Of a DNA stretch of 64,000 nt, positions 8,492 through 16,737 are shown in pieces. The position numbers and the translations under genes are program-made. The stretch is from Clostridium kluyveri DSM 555. GTDB taxonomy: Bacteria > Bacillota > Clostridia > Clostridiales > Clostridiaceae. The notes beneath the pieces were generated by a model that was not told the origin of the DNA, did not search any database, and worked only from the letters and a program-made list of their open reading frames with translations. The stretch is taken from assembly GCF_000016505.1 (NCBI RefSeq), contig NC_009706.1:1178001-1242000 (forward strand). Direction: 5' to 3'. Numbering within the stretch: position 1 is the stretch's first letter; every line of letters starts with the position of its first letter.

Positions 8492-8594
8492 ATAATAAAA
8501 TATAGTTTGATATTAAAATAAATATTATAATCAATAATAATTGTTTAATATTATGTACTTAGATAATTATTATTTTAAAAAGGGGTGTGATGGT

Positions 8595-9185
8595 ATGATA
8601 ATGAATAATACTTTTTTTAGGTATATTACCTATAGTTTAGCGTTTTTTGTGGTTGATGGAATTATAAATAAGAATGGAAACAAAAATTTAAATAATAAAA
8701 ATACTCATATTAATGTACCTAGTTTTAAGGGGATTGTGGAGGTTAAGCATTATCTGCCAGGAAGAATCAGATTATATGTACCTGTATTAAAAGATAATCT
8801 AGAGGCGAAAGAGGTACTTATAAACCAACTGAGTAAAATTGAGTTTATTGAATTAAAGGATATAAACATTTTTATAGGTACTATGCTTTTAAGTTTTGAT
8901 ATACAAAAAATAAAGCCTATGCTTGTAGTAGGTATTATCGTAAAACTCCTTGGACTTGAGGAAAGTATAGATAATAGTGAGGAAAGTCTAGTTAAAAGAG
9001 AAATAAACAATTTAAAAAGCAGCCTTAATTTAGCTGTATATAATAAAACTAATGGAATATTAGATTTTAACTCTATTATTACATTAGGACTGCTTGCATC
9101 TGGTATAAATTCATGTGTAAAAAATCCGGGAGCACGTCCTAGCGGGATAAGTTATTTATGGTGGGCTTACTCTACTATTAAATAA
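8595..9185 (+). CDS. HMA-like [ML]PGRxR protein, first gene of ferrosome-type operon
   Basis: A 196-residue protein. I start it at the ATG at 8595, 7 bases after AAGGGGTG. Residues 5-22 form a hydrophobic N-terminal segment, followed by an Asn-rich linker. Residues 46-105 form a ferredoxin-like HMA-type domain with LPGRIR at 54-59 instead of a CxxC metal site. The C-terminus is hydrophobic and ends in the motif NPGARPSGISYLWWA. The same PGRxR domain recurs in the next two genes and, degenerate, in the fourth. It is probably a membrane-associated partner of the P1B ATPase; the exact Fez assignment is left open. Confidence 0.7.
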   Translation: MIMNNTFFRYITYSLAFFVVDGIINKNGNKNLNNKNTHINVPSFKGIVEVKHYLPGRIRLYVPVLKDNLEAKEVLINQLSKIEFIELKDINIFIGTMLLSFDIQKIKPMLVVGIIVKLLGLEESIDNSEESLVKREINNLKSSLNLAVYNKTNGILDFNSIITLGLLASGINSCVKNPGARPSGISYLWWAYSTIK

Positions 9186-9197
9186 AGGAGGAGTTTT

Positions 9198-9578
9198 ATG
9201 GAGAATTTAAAAAAACATATTTTTAAACATTTTGCCAAAGTAAAGGTTGTTCACAGTATGCCGGGCAGATTAAGATTGAAATTGGTGAATACTTCAAATA
9301 TACCCGAAGAATATAGTTATTATATAAAATATTTAAAAGATGCTCTATGCATTCTTCCGGGTATAGATAAGGTTAAATTTAACCATGTAATAGGAACTAT
9401 ACTTATAGAATATAATGTGGACAAGGTTTATGAGGAAAAAATATTAGGATGGATAGATACCATAATAAAAGTAGGAGCAGATAATTTTCAGCTTATTAAA
9501 GATTATGGTGAAAATAATTTGCAGTATGTGGTAGATACATTAGAACAACAGCTTAAAGATGTTGTTCATAAAATTTGA
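9198..9578 (+). CDS. Stand-alone HMA-like MPGRxR domain protein
   Basis: A 126-residue soluble protein that is essentially one HMA-like domain: VKVVHSMPGRLRLKL (motif at 21-26), LPGIDKVKFNHVIGTILIEYN, then a helical tail. The beta-alpha-beta layout matches heavy-metal-associated domains, but no Cys pair is present, so classical metal binding is unlikely. GGAGGAG precedes the ATG, 12 bases after the upstream gene. It may act as an adaptor or shell-associated component of the same iron system, by inference from the shared motif and operon. Confidence 0.7.
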   Translation: MENLKKHIFKHFAKVKVVHSMPGRLRLKLVNTSNIPEEYSYYIKYLKDALCILPGIDKVKFNHVIGTILIEYNVDKVYEEKILGWIDTIIKVGADNFQLIKDYGENNLQYVVDTLEQQLKDVVHKI

Positions 9579-9605
9579 TGTTGCTTTTGGTTGGGAGGAG
9601 TTTAA

Positions 9606-11816
9606 ATGGCATTAAATAAAAATATACCTCTATTTAAATGCAGTGTAATACATACTATGCCTGGTAGGGTACGAGTTGGGTGTAGAGCTTTTCAATATTT
9701 AAGTAAGCTCAATAGTAAGATAGAAAAAAATTTTACAGGCATGAGAGCTATAAAAAGTGCAAAGATTAATAATATAACTAGAAATATACTTATATGCTAT
9801 GACAAAAGGTTAACATCACAGGATGAGATATTGATTTTATTGCGGGAGATTGTTTCTAAATATTCAATCACTGTATATAAAAATGAAAGGGGGGATATAG
9901 GTAGAAGAATATCACAAGTAAAAGAAGTGAGGGAAGAATCTACTGAAGATATTCTAAAGAGAGTAGCTGTAAATGCTGGAACTTTGAGTTATTCTTTAAT
10001 TACAAAACAAAATTGGAGTCTTATATCAGGTACATCTATGTTTAGTAAATTTACTACTATCCCTGCACTTATAAGTATAGGATTAATAGCTCCCCTTTTC
10101 AAGACTGGAATAGGGTCTTTTAGATATTCTTTAAAGCCTAATGCGGATACTTTAACTATAATTTCAATTATTTCAAGTTTACTTTTGGGAAAAGATGTTT
10201 CAGCTCTTACAATAATATTGCTGTCAGATGTAGCGGAGCTTTTGACTGCATATACAATGGAAAAGACCAGAGATTCTATAAAGAATATGATTGATTTAAA
10301 TGAAGAATACGTGTGGAAACAATTAGAGGATAAAACAGTTAAGAGGGTTTCAATAAAGAGTATAAAGGAAAAGGATATTGTGGCAATACATACAGGGGAA
10401 AAGGTATGTGTAGATGGTAAAGTTCTGTCAGGAGTGGCAGTCGTGGATGAGGCATCTATAACTGGGGAATTTGAACCAAGTGTAAAAAGAACAGGCAGTT
10501 ATGTATTTGCAGGAAGCATAGTAAAAAATGGTAATGTGACTGTTGCCACTGAAAAAGCCGGGGATAATACAGTGGTTTCTAGAATAATACATCTTGTAGA
10601 GGAAGCTGCGTCTAAAAAAGCTCCTATACAGGATTATGCAGATAAATTTGCAAGTTACTTGGTGCCGTTTAATTTTGCTTTTGCAGCTCTTACATATTTT
10701 GCAACCAAAAGTGCATTTAAAGCACTAAATATGCTTATTATAGATTATTCCTGTGGAATTAAGTTGTCTACGGCTACAGCCTTCTCAGCAGCTATTAATA
10801 CAGCAGTAAGAAACGGGGTACTTATAAAAGGTGGAAATTATATTGAATCTCTTTCAAAGGCAGATACATTAATATTTGATAAAACTGGAACGTTAACAGA
10901 GGGAAGACCCCAGATAGTTAGTATAGTCTCAGCGGATAAAACTATAAAAGAAGAGGATATAATAAAAATAGCAGTGACAGCGGAGGAAACTTCCAGTCAT
11001 CCTATGGCTAAGGCTGTAATGAGGAAGTCAGGACAACTAGATATCAGAATTCCAAAGCATGGAGATATTATTACTTATGTGGGGAGAGGAAATGAAACCA
11101 CTTTAGAAGGAAAAATAGTAAAAGTGGGGAATAAGGCTTTTATGGAAGAAAGCAATATAGATACATCTCAGTTAGAAAGTGAAGAGGAAATGCTTATATC
11201 AAGGGGAGAAAGTATAATATATGTATCCTTTGACGGTAAGTTAATTGGGCTTATTGGAATACAGGATAAAATGAGAGATAATATGAGAAAAGCAATAAAT
11301 AATTTAAGGCATAAGGGTATAGATGAGATAATACTTCTTACAGGAGATCTGAAGGAACAGGCTGAAATAGTAGTAGATAAAATGGGGATAGACAGTTATG
11401 AAGCTGAGCTTTTACCAGAAAACAAAGTGCAAGCTGTATTGAAGGTTCAATCTCAGGGTTCCAAAACTGTGATGGTGGGAGACGGTATAAATGATGCACC
11501 TGCTCTTGCCTATGCCAATGTAGGAGTGGCTCTTGGAGGAAGCAGTACAGATGCGGCTTTAGAAGCATCTGATATCAGCATTCAAGGAAATGATCCCATG
11601 ATGCTGACTTCTGTAATAGAATTATCAAATAAAACTATGAATATAGTAAGGCAAAATTTTGGCCTTGTAATAGGTATAAATAGTTTGGGGCTTGTATTAA
11701 GTGCAGCAGGAGTGCTTCCTGTATTCTGGGGAGCTGTACTTCATAATTCAAGTACCATACTTGTAGTGTCTAATTCATTGAGATTGCTTTTTCATAATAT
11801 GGAGAGGGGGATATAA
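9606..11816 (+). CDS. P1B-type metal-transporting ATPase, ferrosome (FezB)-like
   Basis: A 736-residue heavy-metal P-type ATPase. The N-terminus (residues 10-75) is an MPGRVR domain (18-23), not a CxxC domain. Actuator TGE is at 286-288, phosphorylation DKTGT at 425-429, the P1B nucleotide-binding HP pair at 465-466 in SSHP, and hinge GDGINDAP from 625. The TM4 transport motif, normally CPC, reads YSC (381-383) followed by GIKLSTATA. Published ferrosome clusters are defined by an atypical P1B-6 ATPase, as I remember, and this protein fits that type. The Fur box suggests iron as the substrate, moved into an intracellular compartment or exported. Plain metal efflux is the alternative. Confidence 0.8.
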   Translation: MALNKNIPLFKCSVIHTMPGRVRVGCRAFQYLSKLNSKIEKNFTGMRAIKSAKINNITRNILICYDKRLTSQDEILILLREIVSKYSITVYKNERGDIGRRISQVKEVREESTEDILKRVAVNAGTLSYSLITKQNWSLISGTSMFSKFTTIPALISIGLIAPLFKTGIGSFRYSLKPNADTLTIISIISSLLLGKDVSALTIILLSDVAELLTAYTMEKTRDSIKNMIDLNEEYVWKQLEDKTVKRVSIKSIKEKDIVAIHTGEKVCVDGKVLSGVAVVDEASITGEFEPSVKRTGSYVFAGSIVKNGNVTVATEKAGDNTVVSRIIHLVEEAASKKAPIQDYADKFASYLVPFNFAFAALTYFATKSAFKALNMLIIDYSCGIKLSTATAFSAAINTAVRNGVLIKGGNYIESLSKADTLIFDKTGTLTEGRPQIVSIVSADKTIKEEDIIKIAVTAEETSSHPMAKAVMRKSGQLDIRIPKHGDIITYVGRGNETTLEGKIVKVGNKAFMEESNIDTSQLESEEEMLISRGESIIYVSFDGKLIGLIGIQDKMRDNMRKAINNLRHKGIDEIILLTGDLKEQAEIVVDKMGIDSYEAELLPENKVQAVLKVQSQGSKTVMVGDGINDAPALAYANVGVALGGSSTDAALEASDISIQGNDPMMLTSVIELSNKTMNIVRQNFGLVIGINSLGLVLSAAGVLPVFWGAVLHNSSTILVVSNSLRLLFHNMERGI

Positions 11817-12650
11817 ATGGAACAACCTAAAATAATAATTTTATTCAGAACGAATAATAGATTAAGGCTCAAGTTATCTCATCCATTGAGAAATGTAAGA
11901 CAAGCTATCTGCGCAATGGAGGAAAGAGAAGGGGTAAAAAAAGTAGAATATAACCCTGTCACCAAGTCTGTACTTGTACACTTTAACTTGCTTAAAATAG
12001 AATTGGAAGAAGTAATTTTAAGAATGCTGGTTATTTATTCTAAACAATATGATATGGTTCCAATTAAATTAGTAAGTAATACACCTACAAGAAATATACC
12101 TTCTCTTGCTATGTATTCTGTGGGATTTATTATAGCAGCATCAGCTATGAAATTTTTGGGGTTAAATTCAAATAAGAATGTAAGTGATTTATTAAATTGG
12201 GCTGCACTTGGGACTACTGCAGGAGCTATAGTAGAACATGGCTACAATGAAATAAATGAAAAGGGTGCTTTTGACCCTGAGGTAGTTTCTATTATGTACC
12301 TTTTGAATTCTATAAGCAAGAAAAACTTTATAGCTGCATCTGCTCTCACATGGATAACCACTTTTGGAAGGCATATTTTGGATTTTCGCTATGATGAATT
12401 ATCTATAAAAGTTAAAGAAGTGAAAGATATATGTACAAATGAAAGTTATTTTGAGATATCTATTTATCATGGAGATGATCTTTATAAAAAGATGAATTTT
12501 GTAAGGGCTTTTCTAACAAATTTTATAGACAGACAGAATTTTTCCTATGGGGGAAATATACTTATAAATAGACATGGAATGGTCATGGGAAGAAATGGGT
12601 ATGATAATTTTAATAAAAAGTGCAGTCAAATTATAATGAATAATTTTTAA
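11817..12650 (+). CDS. HMA-like membrane protein downstream of the P1B ATPase
   Basis: A 277-residue protein whose ATG abuts the ATPase stop codon, implying coupled translation. Residues 5-75 are an HMA-like domain with a degenerate motif (NNRLRLKL at 13-20 in place of PGRxR) and GVKKVEYNPVTKSVLVHF. Two hydrophobic segments follow near 98-112 and 120-145. The C-terminal 100 residues are soluble and unrecognised. The order ATPase, then HMA/membrane protein, agrees with it being an accessory membrane component of the same system. Confidence 0.65.
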   Translation: MEQPKIIILFRTNNRLRLKLSHPLRNVRQAICAMEEREGVKKVEYNPVTKSVLVHFNLLKIELEEVILRMLVIYSKQYDMVPIKLVSNTPTRNIPSLAMYSVGFIIAASAMKFLGLNSNKNVSDLLNWAALGTTAGAIVEHGYNEINEKGAFDPEVVSIMYLLNSISKKNFIAASALTWITTFGRHILDFRYDELSIKVKEVKDICTNESYFEISIYHGDDLYKKMNFVRAFLTNFIDRQNFSYGGNILINRHGMVMGRNGYDNFNKKCSQIIMNNF

Positions 12651-12682
12651 ATTAAAAATAACTTTAAGGAGGAATATAATTT

Positions 12683-12970
12683 ATGTTACAATCAATTAAC
12701 AGTGATCACATTAAAGGAGCATTGGTAGGGGTAGGAGTATGTGCAGTAGGATATTATGTGTATAGGAGAAATCAAAGACAGGTAGATTCTTTTTTAAAAG
12801 AAAAAGGAATAGATGTGTGCAGGAATACATCTAAAGATTATAGGACCATGTCTTTAGAAGAACTTATGGAAACTAAAGAACTGATAGAAGATATAATAGC
12901 AGAAAGAGGATCAAATGATGAAGTAGAAGATGCTAAAGATTCAAGCAGTGCTGTTGAAACAGAGCAATAA
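12683..12970 (+). CDS. Small single-pass membrane protein, last gene of the operon
   Basis: A 95-residue protein with one hydrophobic segment at residues 10-27 (IKGALVGVGVCAVGYYVY) followed by basic residues, which predicts a cytoplasmic C-terminal part. That part has an amphipathic helix (SLEELMETKELIEDIIAERG) and an acidic Ser-rich tail. TAAGGAGGAA precedes the ATG and the gene is only 32 bases from the previous one. The layout resembles small membrane-remodelling or YtxH-like proteins. Its role in the iron system is inferred from position only. Confidence 0.6.
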   Translation: MLQSINSDHIKGALVGVGVCAVGYYVYRRNQRQVDSFLKEKGIDVCRNTSKDYRTMSLEELMETKELIEDIIAERGSNDEVEDAKDSSSAVETEQ

Positions 12971-12983
12971 TCAAGCTTTAGAT

Positions 12984-13030
12984 AAGGTGGTTCCCCGTGA
13001 AATTTTATGGGGAGCTGCTTTTATTTTTTA
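12984..13030 (+). terminator. Rho-independent terminator of the iron operon
   Basis: AAGGTGGTTCCCC pairs with GGGGAGCTGCTTTT, including several G-T wobbles, and is followed by a T-rich tract. Confidence 0.7.
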
Positions 13031-13215
13031 AATTTTAACTTGAAAATTGGTGACGGAAATTAAGAGAGTAAGGGTGATTACTTTAGATATAATCTGTGGT
13101 ATACTATAATTTAAATAAATTCTATTAATAAGTATAATACTCCTATTAAATTAATCAATATTTATTGGAAATTAGAATAATATATAATCTGAATATTAAA
13201 ACTAAATGGGGGTGC

Positions 13216-13905
13216 ATGAAAATGACTTTAATGGATTTTTTGCTTAGGGTGATCACAGCTCTTATTTTAGGTGGAATTATTGGAATTGAGAGACAATATA
13301 GGCATAGGATGGCGGGGATTCATACAAACGCATTGGTATGTGTAGGCTCTTGTCTATTTGTATTTTCTTCTTTTTTAATAGACACGGGAGATAAAACACG
13401 TATTGCAGCTCAAGTAGTTACTGGCGTAGGATTTTTAGGCGGCGGTGTGATAATGAGAGATGGATTTAATATAAAAGGATTGAATACCGCAGCTACACTA
13501 TGGTGTACAGCTGCAATTGGAGTATTGGTAAGTGTAGGGGATTTTACTTATGCTTTTATAGGTGCATTGGTTGTAGCAATCTTCAATAGTTTGTCTGCAC
13601 CTATTTCCAAAAGGATATATAAAGTAAAATCGCAAGGAGATGAAGGAGAGTATTTATATACCATAAGTATAAAGTGTGATGAAAATGAAGAATTTCATAT
13701 AAGAACTTTTTTAATGCATATGTTGGCAGAAGAAAAAATAGTTCTCAGAAATTTGGAAAGTGATAATACGGAAACTCCAGGGATTGTATTTGTTACATCT
13801 AAAATTATGAGTATGGGAAAAAATGATATGAGTATAGAAAAGATAGTAAGCAAAATAAGTTTAAGTTCTGGAGTTTTAGCAATTGGATGGGAAGTAAGCC
13901 AATAA
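13216..13905 (+). CDS. MgtC/SapB-family membrane protein
   Basis: A 229-residue protein started at the ATG at 13216 after GGGGGTG. The N-terminal 140 residues form four or five membrane helices with family landmarks: [32 protein letters not shown] and GLNTAATLW. The C-terminal 85 residues are soluble and ACT-like. MgtC proteins support growth at low magnesium and can modulate F-type ATPase; the exact role in clostridia is not settled. About 245 bases separate it from the upstream operon, with a terminator in between, so it is likely independent of Fur control. Confidence 0.85.
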   Translation: MKMTLMDFLLRVITALILGGIIGIERQYRHRMAGIHTNALVCVGSCLFVFSSFLIDTGDKTRIAAQVVTGVGFLGGGVIMRDGFNIKGLNTAATLWCTAAIGVLVSVGDFTYAFIGALVVAIFNSLSAPISKRIYKVKSQGDEGEYLYTISIKCDENEEFHIRTFLMHMLAEEKIVLRNLESDNTETPGIVFVTSKIMSMGKNDMSIEKIVSKISLSSGVLAIGWEVSQ

Positions 13906-13936
13906 TATTTATTGGATTTTGAGAGGAGATTTATTT

Positions 13937-14368
13937 ATGGAACTATTAGTAAAGAGAATTAATAAGGAAGCTATTTTGCCATTTTATGCACATGAAGGAG
14001 ATGCGGGGCTTGATTTGTTTTCTGTAGAAGAAGTTTTAATAAAACCTATGGAAAGAAAATTAATAGCTACAGGTATAAAAATCCAGCTGCCTCCAAATAC
14101 AGAGGGACAGGTGAGACCAAGAAGTGGACTTGCATTGGCACATGGTATTACTCTATTAAATTCACCGGGAACCATAGATGAAGGATATAGAGGGGAAATA
14201 AAAGTTCTTATGATAAATTTAGGACAGGAAGGTTTTTTAATAAAAAAGGGTATGAAAATTGCCCAGATGGTTATAAAACCTATAGAACAAGTATTAATAA
14301 AAGAAGTAGTGGAATTAAAGGATACAGAAAGAGGAGAAGGAGGATTTGGCTCTACAGGAACCATGTAA
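13937..14368 (+). CDS. dut: dUTP diphosphatase
   Basis: A 143-residue trimeric-type dUTPase, which hydrolyses dUTP to dUMP and pyrophosphate to keep uracil out of DNA and feed dTMP synthesis. All five family motifs are visible: [26 protein letters not shown], a degenerate IAQMVI, and the C-terminal arm [10 protein letters not shown]. The ATG at 13937 follows GAGAGGAG. It lies 31 bases after the MgtC-like gene, so co-transcription is possible. A bidirectional terminator follows. Confidence 0.93.
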   Translation: MELLVKRINKEAILPFYAHEGDAGLDLFSVEEVLIKPMERKLIATGIKIQLPPNTEGQVRPRSGLALAHGITLLNSPGTIDEGYRGEIKVLMINLGQEGFLIKKGMKIAQMVIKPIEQVLIKEVVELKDTERGEGGFGSTGTM

Positions 14369-14389
14369 TAGACTATTTTTTAATTAAGA

Positions 14390-14426
14390 ATTAAGAGTGA
14401 GGAATATGGTATTCTTCACTCTTAAT
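14390..14426. terminator. Bidirectional terminator between convergent genes
   Basis: ATTAAGAGTGA pairs with TCACTCTTAAT around a 15-base loop and is flanked by A- and T-rich sequence. It serves dut and the converging minus-strand gene. Confidence 0.75.
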
Positions 14427-14442
14427 TTAAATCTTTGCAATA

Positions 14443-15177
14443 TTAGAATTGAAATAGCTGACCCCTGTGAGTTATTATTAAAGATTCAGAAGGAAGATTT
14501 TTGGTAAGAGCTGCAAAATCCTTTGTTATTCCATATTTATTCCAAAAATGCATTGGTATAAAAAATTTAGGTTTGACTTGGTCTATGAAATATTCTCCTC
14601 CTAAAGAATAATATTCTTCCAGTCTTGGATCTACGGGAAAAAATGCAAAATCTACAGTTTCATGTTTCAATTTATGTATTTCTCTTTCAAAATTTTCTTT
14701 GGCAGAGGTCTGTTCTTCTTTTGATTCATCCTTCCAGTACCATAAATTCAAGTCTCCGGCGTGAAATATATTAATTCCATCCACTGTAATAAAAAAGGAT
14801 ACTCCTATATCTGTGGAACCATATGTTTTTATATGTATATCATTTAAATTTAGTTCTTCATAAGGAGAGAGTCTGTAATAATTTTTTTTAAAATTCTCAA
14901 TGTGTATATCATTGCTTAATATATATCTTATAGAAGAATTTAATTCCTGCCATTTTAATATTCTTGGATTAAAATGATCAGGATGACTGTGGGAACAGAA
15001 TACTAGTATGTTTTTTTTATCTTTTAGAATATCTTCTGAAATAAATCCTTTTTCTAGGGTTTGATCCAAAGGGTTAAAAGAATCCTTATAATAGTCGAAT
15101 ATTAAAAAATGGTTTGAAGTTTCTACTGCAAAACCACTGTGATATAAATAATAAATTTTAATATTATAATTTTTCAT
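14443..15177 (-). CDS. Metallo-beta-lactamase-fold hydrolase
   Basis: A 244-residue protein of the metallo-hydrolase superfamily. The metal-binding signature HSHPDH lies near residues 62-67, with a later HAGD near 139-142 and a C-terminal MHFWNKYG that supplies a further His. The N-terminus starts directly with beta strands, so it is cytoplasmic. It is closest in style to the small UPF0173/YtnP-like enzymes; the substrate cannot be told. GGAAGGTG stands before the ATG on the minus strand. It is divergent from the VOC gene, sharing a short intergenic palindrome. Confidence 0.8.
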   Translation of the reverse strand: MKNYNIKIYYLYHSGFAVETSNHFLIFDYYKDSFNPLDQTLEKGFISEDILKDKKNILVFCSHSHPDHFNPRILKWQELNSSIRYILSNDIHIENFKKNYYRLSPYEELNLNDIHIKTYGSTDIGVSFFITVDGINIFHAGDLNLWYWKDESKEEQTSAKENFEREIHKLKHETVDFAFFPVDPRLEEYYSLGGEYFIDQVKPKFFIPMHFWNKYGITKDFAALTKNLPSESLIITHRGQLFQF

Positions 15178-15205
15178 GAATTTTCACCTTCCTGTGATTT
15201 GAATT

Positions 15206-15230
15206 GTTATCATTATATCATAATAATAAC
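15206..15230. promoter_or_regulatory. 25-bp palindrome between divergent genes, candidate operator
   Basis: GTTATCATTAT and ATAATAATAAC flank a 3-base centre and pair at 10 of 12 positions. It lies in the 100-base gap between the metallo-hydrolase (minus) and VOC gene (plus), overlapping the likely promoters. TATAAT at 15243-15248 could be the -10 of the plus-strand gene. It resembles Fur/PerR-family sites, but the regulator is unknown. Confidence 0.4.
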
Positions 15231-15280
15231 ATGATATTGTGATATAATGGTAAATAAGAATATACAGGAGAGTGATAATT

Positions 15281-15646
15281 ATGAGATTTGTATTTGATCA
15301 TAATAACATAAATGTATTAAATTTAGAAAGAAGTATAAAATTTTATGAAGACGCACTTGGATTTAAAGAAATAAAAAGGAAAGAAGCAGAGGATGGCAGT
15401 TTCATATTGGCATTTATGGGAGATGGAACAGGAAAATACAAGATAGAACTTACATGGCTGAGAGATAGAGTGGAACCTTATAATCTTGGAGATAATGAAA
15501 TTCATATGGCTGTAAGAACAGATGATTTAAAATCTGCGTATGATTACCACAGTAAAATGGGATGTATATGTTATGAAAATAAACAAATGGGACTTTATTT
15601 TATAGCAGATCCAGATGGATATTGGACAGAGATTTTAAGTCTGTAG
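15281..15646 (+). CDS. VOC-family protein, lactoylglutathione lyase-like
   Basis: A 121-residue glyoxalase I-fold protein. It begins FVFDHNNINVLNLERSIKFYEDALGF and ends with the paired motif MGLYFIADPDGYWTEILSL. Metal ligand candidates are H6, E58 or nearby, H73 in EIHMAV, and E118. The ATG at 15281 follows AGGAGAG; a GTG nine bases earlier is less well placed. Members detoxify methylglyoxal or act on other small substrates. Clostridia generally lack glutathione, so the true substrate is uncertain. Confidence 0.85.
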   Translation: MRFVFDHNNINVLNLERSIKFYEDALGFKEIKRKEAEDGSFILAFMGDGTGKYKIELTWLRDRVEPYNLGDNEIHMAVRTDDLKSAYDYHSKMGCICYENKQMGLYFIADPDGYWTEILSL

Positions 15647-15731
15647 AAGAATCACTTCATTAAAGTAGTCTACTGAATAAATTGATTTAAAAGGGATATA
15701 ATTATAAAAAATTGATTTGGAGGTTAAAATA

Positions 15732-16064
15732 TTGAATAATGTTAATCTTATAGGTAGGCTTACTAAAGATGCACAAATAGTTGAAATGAAGTCTGGCAAT
15801 AGAAGTGTCATAAATTTTATTTTAGCAGTGAACAAGGATTTTATAAATGATAGAGGGGAAAGGGAAGCGGACTTTATCCCCATTTCTTACTGGAGCAATC
15901 ATGGTGAAAAGTTATGTTTACATTTAAAAAAAGGTAAGCTTATAGGAGTAAATGGCAGAATATGTGTTAAGAGTTCTGTTAAAGAAGAAATAAAAAAATA
16001 TTTTACTACTGTGGAGGCATATAAAATTGAATTTTTAGAACATAACAAAGAAGTTTTAGCATAA
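15732..16064 (+). CDS. Short single-stranded DNA-binding protein
   Basis: A 110-residue OB-fold protein of the SSB family: NNVNLIGRLTKDAQI, VINFILAVNKDFI, ADFIPISYWSNHGEKLCLHLKKGKLIGVNGRI. The frame starts at the TTG at 15732, seven bases after TGGAGGT; the TTG at 15717 is part of the ribosome binding site itself. It lacks the acidic C-terminal tail (DDDIPF type) through which housekeeping SSB recruits partners. It is therefore probably a secondary SSB paralogue rather than the replication SSB. Confidence 0.8.
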   Translation: MNNVNLIGRLTKDAQIVEMKSGNRSVINFILAVNKDFINDRGEREADFIPISYWSNHGEKLCLHLKKGKLIGVNGRICVKSSVKEEIKKYFTTVEAYKIEFLEHNKEVLA

Positions 16065-16162
16065 TTTTAAAGAATATTATTTAAAGTAGAACAATTAAGG
16101 CAAACTTTTGGAGTTGGGTCTTAATTTTTAGTATTTCAATATGAATGCAGAGTGTGATTTAT

Positions 16163-16222
16163 AATATAGTTATAAACACTATATTTATCCGATTTTATCT
16201 GAACCCAAGAATCACTTGATCC
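16163..16222. repeat. Small hairpin plus a copy of the dispersed element
   Basis: AATATAGT pairs with ACTATATT around a 7-base loop (16163-16185). ATCTGAACCCAAGAATCACT begins at 16197 and continues TTGATC; it matches the dispersed units near 1091, 7185 and 42738. The 287-base gap holds no gene. Confidence 0.45.
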
Positions 16223-16351
16223 TTCATTGACAGAAGTGTAACTACATTGATAAAATGTAATTATATATGTAATTAGTGATTTTAATTTTTAAATTGAGCA
16301 TAGGCCCTATTAAATTGCTAAAATTAAGCTGGGGAGGGTGAGGTTGATTTT

Positions 16352-16687
16352 ATGGAGAAAAAAAGGATACTTATAAGTAAGGATTGTATAGATAAAATAA
16401 TTTTGGGATTGAAAAGTATAAAGGTAAGTACGACAAATAAGATAATAATAGAAGATATAGAAAAATTATTGGATTTATTAAAAAAAGAGTTAAATGAAGA
16501 AAGCATTCCTTTAAAGGAGAGAATACTTGAGAAGATGAAAGAAACAAAAGGAATAGACCCGGATATGAATGCCAATTTGTATATATTGTATCGTAATTTA
16601 GATAATGAACATATTACTGAGCAGCAAGCTCAGGAGTTATTTGATACCTATGTAAAAATGGAATCCTATAATAAAAAAATTTATTAA
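16352..16687 (+). CDS. Hypothetical helical protein upstream of flagellin
   Basis: A 111-residue, charged, all-helical protein beginning MEKKRILISKDCIDKIILGLK, with no membrane segment. The middle is a Leu/Glu/Lys-rich coiled-coil-like stretch (IEKLLDLLKKELNEES). It sits 50 bases upstream of the flagellin-like gene and could be co-transcribed, which would suit a chaperone or regulator of flagellin. That is only a positional guess; it does not look like FliS, FliW or CsrA. Confidence 0.55.
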   Translation: MEKKRILISKDCIDKIILGLKSIKVSTTNKIIIEDIEKLLDLLKKELNEESIPLKERILEKMKETKGIDPDMNANLYILYRNLDNEHITEQQAQELFDTYVKMESYNKKIY

Positions 16688-16737
16688 TGTAGATTTTTAA
16701 TATATGTACGATATATTATATAAAAGGGGGGAACTTT

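Noticed and set aside
16695-16716. Possible sigma-28 promoter before flagellin
   Set aside because: The -10-like ACGATAT is present but no TAAA -35 lies at 15 or 16 bases; not strong enough to call as a feature.
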